The position numbers and the translations under genes are program-made. Below are positions 59,240 through 64,000 of a stretch of 64,000 bases of DNA, piece after piece. The stretch spans positions 408,463-472,462 of the forward strand of contig VWZX01001149.1 in NCBI GenBank assembly GCA_013399015.1, in the 5' to 3' direction. This DNA is from Galbula dea. Taxonomy: Eukaryota > Chordata > Aves > Piciformes > Galbulidae. Every line of letters starts with the position of its first letter. Position 1 is the first letter of the stretch. The notes beneath the pieces are model-generated. The model was given only the letters and a program-made list of their open reading frames with translations. It was not told the origin of the DNA and did not search any database.

Positions 59240-59331
59240 GAGAATCACAGAATCATAGAGAACCCAAGATCTTCAAGTCCAACCATCAACCTAGCACCAC
59301 CATGCCACTAAAGCATGTCACTAAAGGCTGG
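59240..59331 (-). mobile_element. CR1 3'-end fragment, type two
   Basis: Tail GAGAATCACAGAATCATAGAG, with its G flank and last base outside the core, then 'AAGTCCAACCATCAACC' and 'CACCATGCCACTAAAGC'. The 'GTTGGAAGAGACC' segment is deleted. Confidence 0.88.
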
Positions 59332-61804
59332 GACTTCAGAAAAGACTTCTGGCTTTTCTTTTATAAGCCATGGACTTTTTAAGAAGACTCAGACTAGGTC
59401 CCCAAAACAGGTGCTTTGGTGAGCCAAGGTGATTCAGTCTTTAACTGCATTGATCTTTACCCTACACAAAAGCCATCAGTACCTGCTCAGCCCTGAGCAT
59501 GATGTTGGGTCTGCTGGTGGCTCCCAGTGTTCCTCTTGGCCTGGTTAGAGAAAAAAAACCCCAAAAATATTTAAAAAAATTAGAAATAAAAATGATTTTA
59601 CTGCAAAGCCACTAGTGCACAGCCAAGAGGCTTCCACACACAAGTGGCTTCTGAAACACGAGCCAACCACAGAGGTCTCAGCTCTTCCCACACTGCAAGT
59701 GCATGGGCTCGGCTGGAAACCCTGCTCCAGAGGAGGCTCTGCCTGCTGAATGCTGGCCAGCAAGTAGAGGAGCCCAGCCCTAAACCCTGGGAAGGAGGCA
59801 GAGCAGGTCTCTCAGGCTGCTTCCCAGAGCCCTGTGTCTTCGTATGGGATGAGGGTGGTCAGGGGAAGGGAAGGGCTGCCCCTGGGAAGGGAGCAGCTAC
59901 CACAGCTGTGAGCAAGGACATCCTTTCCAGCTGCAGAGACCCTTGGACCCAGGAAGTTTCCATGGGTCAGGACTTTGCAGGCTGCTCTACACTGTTTGTT
60001 TGGGTTGGCTCAGAAACTTCCCAGTGCTGATGTTTACTGGGGTGGACACATCACTGCAGGGAGATAAGCCCTGGATATCTCTACACCATGAGGAAGAAGG
60101 GGTCCCCATGATGTATCAGCATTGATTGCAGTCTTCAATGTGTTCAGCCACAAACCTGGAAACTTTCTTCTGAGGAGCAGATACCATCTCCAAAGTGCAA
60201 CATTCAGCAAGCTAAAGCACATGGTCTAGGCTGGGTTGTAAGACATGATCTAATTGCCAGCTTCTATTTCCATCTGTGAAAGCAACGGAGCCAAAATCAG
60301 TAAATCATCATCATTGCCACCAAGAATTTGGGTTTATTGGATGATAATATATTTCCTACTGGTGAGACCATGTACCAGCATCTGGAAGAGGAACAAATGA
60401 CTATTTACATTGCAGAGCAGGGAAGACAGAGGAAAGAAAGAAGTAAACATATCACGTATGTTATATGGAGATTACTACAGGGTTACTCTCCACTATGACA
60501 TCTATCTCAGAGGGGAGGGGAAGAGGAAAGTGACTCATAAATGTCCCAATACTAAGTGAATTATTCCATCACTTCACTCCTCTGTACCTTGCATGTACAT
60601 GGATCTCTTCTTCTCTCTCCCTTTACAACTACAGCACGTGGGCCAGATCTTCAGAGAGCAGCAGGAGCTTTGCTGGAGCACATTTTGGACCCCCATGACA
60701 GTGGGGCTAAGGAAATTAGATTCTCCCTTTGAGGAGTAAGGTGTTGTTAGGCAAGGAGGATGACAGCTCTTGCCTTCAGAGGTCCCTCATTTTCACCCCA
60801 CAGGGATGGAACATCCACAGTGGTATTGCAAACTGCCTGGGGGTCTCTTGGGAGGGGTGCCATAGGAATGGCTTCAAAGCCACTGAGTCTACAGGAAGCA
60901 TTTGGACTCAGCCCTGTGCTTGCCACGTGATCCAGGTCTCCAGACTGTTCCTTCTCACCTGTCAGCCTGAGGTTACTTTTGCTCATCTGCTGTTTGCAGG
61001 GTCCGAGCTGTCTTCATCCTCTAGGCAGGACATGTCAGGGAGGGGACAGTCAGCAGTGCATCTATGCAGAAACTGAGCACTCTCATGCTGGAATTGAAGG
61101 TTTGTCTACAGGGAAGTCTTCTCTGGAACAGGGAATTTTTGCTTGATAAAAATTGTTGTTCCAACCAGCAATATTTTGGTTTTATTTATCAGAAAGCCTA
61201 ATGTAAATATAAAACCATGTACAGCCAGCACATTTCAATGCTCAGAACAAACTATCCACTCCCCTTCAGTGCAAAAGCCTTCCCAAGGAGGCAACCTCAT
61301 CCTCCCCAAGTGCAGCCCCAAGCTCTCTGAGCCTCATCTCTCTCCCCTGTGCTGTGAGGAGGATCAAGATCAACAGAAAGTGAAGAGCTGATGCTCTCTG
61401 CTCAGTCCTTGCTGCATGGGGAAGCAGTGCCATTTCAGTTCCTGCTTCTGACCATTCGGTCTTGGCCTCCTAAATGAGCTTTCATCACCCAATTAGAAAC
61501 AGAGCAACCTCCTGCTACTTAGTTATATTTGGCAAGGCAAAGGCACACACAGAAATAATCTATAGAGCTCTCCCTGGGTCAGCACGTGCTTGGGAGGAGA
61601 GGTTTGGCAGCCTGACCCTCCAGTCATCTTCTCCTGCCTTTAACCACCTCCACTGGTCACTGCTGATCAGCAGCTCATCAGCTCATTAAAAGTAGAAGCA
61701 ATGCCCACTTTTGTTATTGCAGCCTGGCCACCTTGTTGCTCCTGCCTGGTCAGAGGGACAGGAGAGCTGATGTCACCCATGACCCCCACTGTCATGGGAG
61801 AGCT
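59332..61804. other. unique DNA with a G-quadruplex motif
   Basis: A-rich tract at about 59549-59592; the G4 motif is listed next. No gene or interspersed repeat recognised. Confidence 0.5.
59862..59891 (+). other. G-quadruplex motif
   Basis: Five G runs (GGGG, then four GGG) in 30 bases; loops of 2, 2, 8 and 2. Confidence 0.6.
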
Positions 61805-62239
61805 TGGCTCTGGGTCCTGCACCTAGGAAGGAATAACCTAAGGTACCCAGAAAGGCTGGGTTCTGACCTGCTGGAATGTAGCTCTGCTGAGAAGGACCTT
61901 GGAGTCCTGGTGGACAAGAAGTTGTCCATGAGGCAGCAATGTGCTGTTATGGATGAGAAGGTCAGTGGTCTCTTGGGCTGCATTGTTAAGAGTGTTGCCA
62001 GCAGGTCAAGGGAGGTGATCCTGCTCCTCTAGTCAGCCTTGCTGAGGCCCCACCTGGAGAGCTGTGTTCAGTTCTGGTGTCCTCAGTACGAGAGAGACAT
62101 GGAGCTCCTGGAGCAAAGCCAATGAAGAGCTCCAAAGATGATTAGGGGCTGGAGAACCTCCCTTCTAAGGAAAGGCTGAGGGAGCTGGGCTTGTTTAGCC
62201 TGGAGAAGAAGAGGCTGAAAGGGGGGGGACCTTATCAAT
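61805..62239 (+). mobile_element. CR1 internal copy, left half of a palindromic pair
   Basis: Forward copy of the reverse-transcriptase region after the catalytic core: LHLGRNNLRYPERLGS, then SAEKDLGVLVDKKLSMRQQC and SGLLGCIVKSVASRSREV, in frame to about 62030. A stop follows, and then 'CACCTGGAGAGCTGTGTTC'. It ends at 'CTGGAGAAGAAGAGGCTG' and a G8 run with no 3' tail. Confidence 0.94.
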
Positions 62240-62690
62240 GAAACAACCCCAGCTCTGTCAGCTTATCCTCAAAGCAGGGGGGGAGTTCAACCCTCAGATC
62301 ACTTTTGGGTACTCCTCTGGGCCTGCTGCAGCAGGTCTGTGCCTCTCCTGTGCTGAGGACTCCAGAGCTGGCCCCAGCACTGCAGCTGAGGTCTCCCCAG
62401 AGCAGAGCAGAGCAGAGGCACAATCCCCTCCCTGCCCTGCTGGCCATGCTGCTGGGGCTGCAGCCCAGGACACTGTTGTCTTCTGGGCTGTGAGCACACA
62501 TTACTAAGTCATGTACAGCTTTTCACCCATCTATACCCCCATGTCCTTCTCTCAACCTACTCATCCCTCAGCCTGTTTTGATACTAGGGATTACCCCAAG
62601 CCAGGTGCAAGACCTTGCACTTGGCCTTGTTGAACCTCATAAGGTTTACATGGGCTCACTTCTCAAACTCCTCCAGGTAACATAACACTA
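62240..62690 (-). mobile_element. CR1 internal copy, right half of a palindromic pair
   Basis: Reverse copy that starts mid-element at 'AACAACCCCAGCTCTGTCAGC', less its last base. It runs to 'GACCTTGCACTTGGCCTTG' and 'TTGAACCTCATAAGGTTTAC', the CR1 segment that encodes LMKFNKAKCKVLHL-type sequence. It covers the same part of the element as 61805-62239, inverted. Confidence 0.94.
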
Positions 62691-63105
62691 AGCAGTGGGA
62701 GTGGCACAGGCTCCATCAGGTGCAAGGCTGAGCAAGCTGGTTTGTATTGCATTACTTTGGTTATTAGGGGGAAAAGGAAAGTCCTGCAGCAGCAATAACT
62801 ATAAAATCTTCTGGAGAAGACAGAACACAAGGCTCCTGAGAGCCTTTTTGCCTGAGGAGCTATATGGCAACAGGCAGTAAAAAAGCAGACCTGGGAATAA
62901 CCCTTATTGAGTTAAGGCAGGTCATGGGGGAATGGACCAGCTGCAACACCTGATGGGCACACAAGCATCCAGCTCCTTGAGAGCACCCAAGAGCCCCTTT
63001 AAGAAGGATCTTTGAAACTCAGGTACTAAATTATGCCTAAATCTGCTCTAAGGCACTTATGTCCATTTCTGGGCCTAATTTTCTCCAAAAAAATAATTTA
63101 TATAT
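62691..63105. other. unique DNA
   Basis: Nothing recognised. Confidence 0.5.
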
Positions 63106-63175
63106 GTCACAGAATCATAGAATGGGTTGGGTTGGAAGAGATCTTTCAAGGTCATCTAGTACAATGCTCCTGACA
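63106..63175 (-). mobile_element. CR1 3' tail fragment
   Basis: GTCACAGAATCATAGAATGG, then 'GTTGGGTTGGAAGAGATC' and 'AAGGTCATCTAGTACAATGC'. Clean tail. Confidence 0.9.
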
Positions 63176-64000
63176 ACCCTTCTCCTTTCCAGACCCACCT
63201 GGTAGAGACAGCAGCAAGGGGGCAGGACAGGAGGAGGGAATGGCAGTGTTGCATGTTAATGAAGTTAGGTAATAATAATAATAATAATAATTGTGTTATT
63301 TATAAGCATCCCCACCCCTGTTGAATTGCTCAGGGCACTCCACAGCAACCACAAAAACAATTGCTCATTAATTAAAACCACACCAACCTCCCCAAGATTG
63401 CAAACAGATGGATAAACACATCATATGATATTAAAACTCAGGCAGTGGGAATGGGAAAGGAACCACCTGTACCAGCCTGTTCGGGTGGGCAGAGGTCTAC
63501 CCTGTGCCTCCCTGGCCCTTTAGCTTCATAGCCACTCACTAGCACCCCAGAAAGTATCAGGCCTTCTCTACTACAGGGTGTAATGTGCCCTCTGAAAGGA
63601 TCAAGAGGGCATCACTGATGTCCTAAAGTCCTGCAGGAGCCTGGAAATGCCCAGATGGTCTTGGAAGTCCAGTGTCAGTTCTCCTCATCTTAAAGTGTAA
63701 ATCAAAAATCTCTTCTTTCTGCCAATCCTTCCAGCCTGAACTGGGTGATAGGGGATACCCCTGCTTCATATCTGGGGAACAACACCATCCTCATTCTCAG
63801 TGGAGTCCATCAGACTGGTACTTTCCACTCAGGAGTCTTTCTGGGGTTACAGGGTTTCCCCATGCTTCAGGAGAAAACCCAGATGAATTGTGCATCAGGG
63901 AGTCTGCCTGGTCCTGTAAGTGCCTGTAGCTTGGGACTGATAGAGAAAATACAGCACAACACATGGACTTAACTAGTCCCTTCTCAACCCTTCTGTGCTG
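63176..64000. other. unique DNA with an AAT microsatellite
   Basis: Apart from the microsatellite nothing is recognised. The 85-codon plus frame at 63672-63929 has no domain. Confidence 0.5.
63270..63292. repeat. (AAT)7 microsatellite
   Basis: Perfect TAA/AAT units, directly read. Confidence 0.95.

Noticed and set aside
1..64000. tRNA, rRNA, CRISPR, operon or phage-like content
   Set aside because: No cloverleaf with a GTTCGA-type arm, no rRNA motif, no spaced identical repeats and no gene-dense organisation. The window is vertebrate repeat-rich DNA.

Overview
The window reads as vertebrate nuclear DNA, almost certainly from a bird. The main evidence is at least 36 recognisable fragments of CR1 non-LTR retrotransposons on both strands. 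Many end in the CR1 3' tail, variants of ATTCTATGATTCTGTGA (reverse form TCATAGAATCATAGAAT). No poly-A tail follows these copies, and most are 5'-truncated, as is usual for CR1. I cannot name the species. I see no bacterial gene organisation, rRNA, tRNA, CRISPR array or operon. I found no protein-coding gene that I would defend: every long open frame is either CR1-derived, or its antisense, or has no recognisable domain. The sequence looks intergenic or intronic.

Layout. 1-13 kb: scattered CR1 copies, A-rich and T-rich tracts, and two possible ancient amniote repeats near 3.75 and 6.6 kb. 13-20 kb: two of the better-preserved CR1 copies (13.3 and 17.8 kb) and a 117-bp inverted duplication (17.25 and 19.95 kb) that no repeat I recognise explains. 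20-31 kb: mostly unique DNA with CR1 copies at 23.4, 24.8, 26.2, 29.7 and 30.7 kb, a CpG cluster at 24.1-24.3 kb and a 66-bp-period minisatellite at 30.1 kb. 31-43.7 kb: CR1-poor, holding only short 3' tails, with AT-rich stretches that resemble conserved noncoding DNA. 43.7-44.9 kb: the longest CR1 copy, carrying decayed reverse-transcriptase motifs. 45-49 kb: mostly unique DNA with a G-quadruplex motif, a CT repeat and a one-base assembly gap (N at 48672) inside a duplicated segment. 49.9-64 kb: the CR1-rich end, including a tail-to-tail pair at 61.8-62.7 kb that forms an imperfect palindrome.

The CR1 copies fall into at least three 3'-end types, so several subfamilies were active at different times. 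Nothing in the window forms a working gene system, and I found no sign of a new one. The observations most worth checking are the 117-bp inverted pair, the homeodomain-site cluster at 42.8-43.2 kb, the 66-bp repeat and the repeat-flanked gap.
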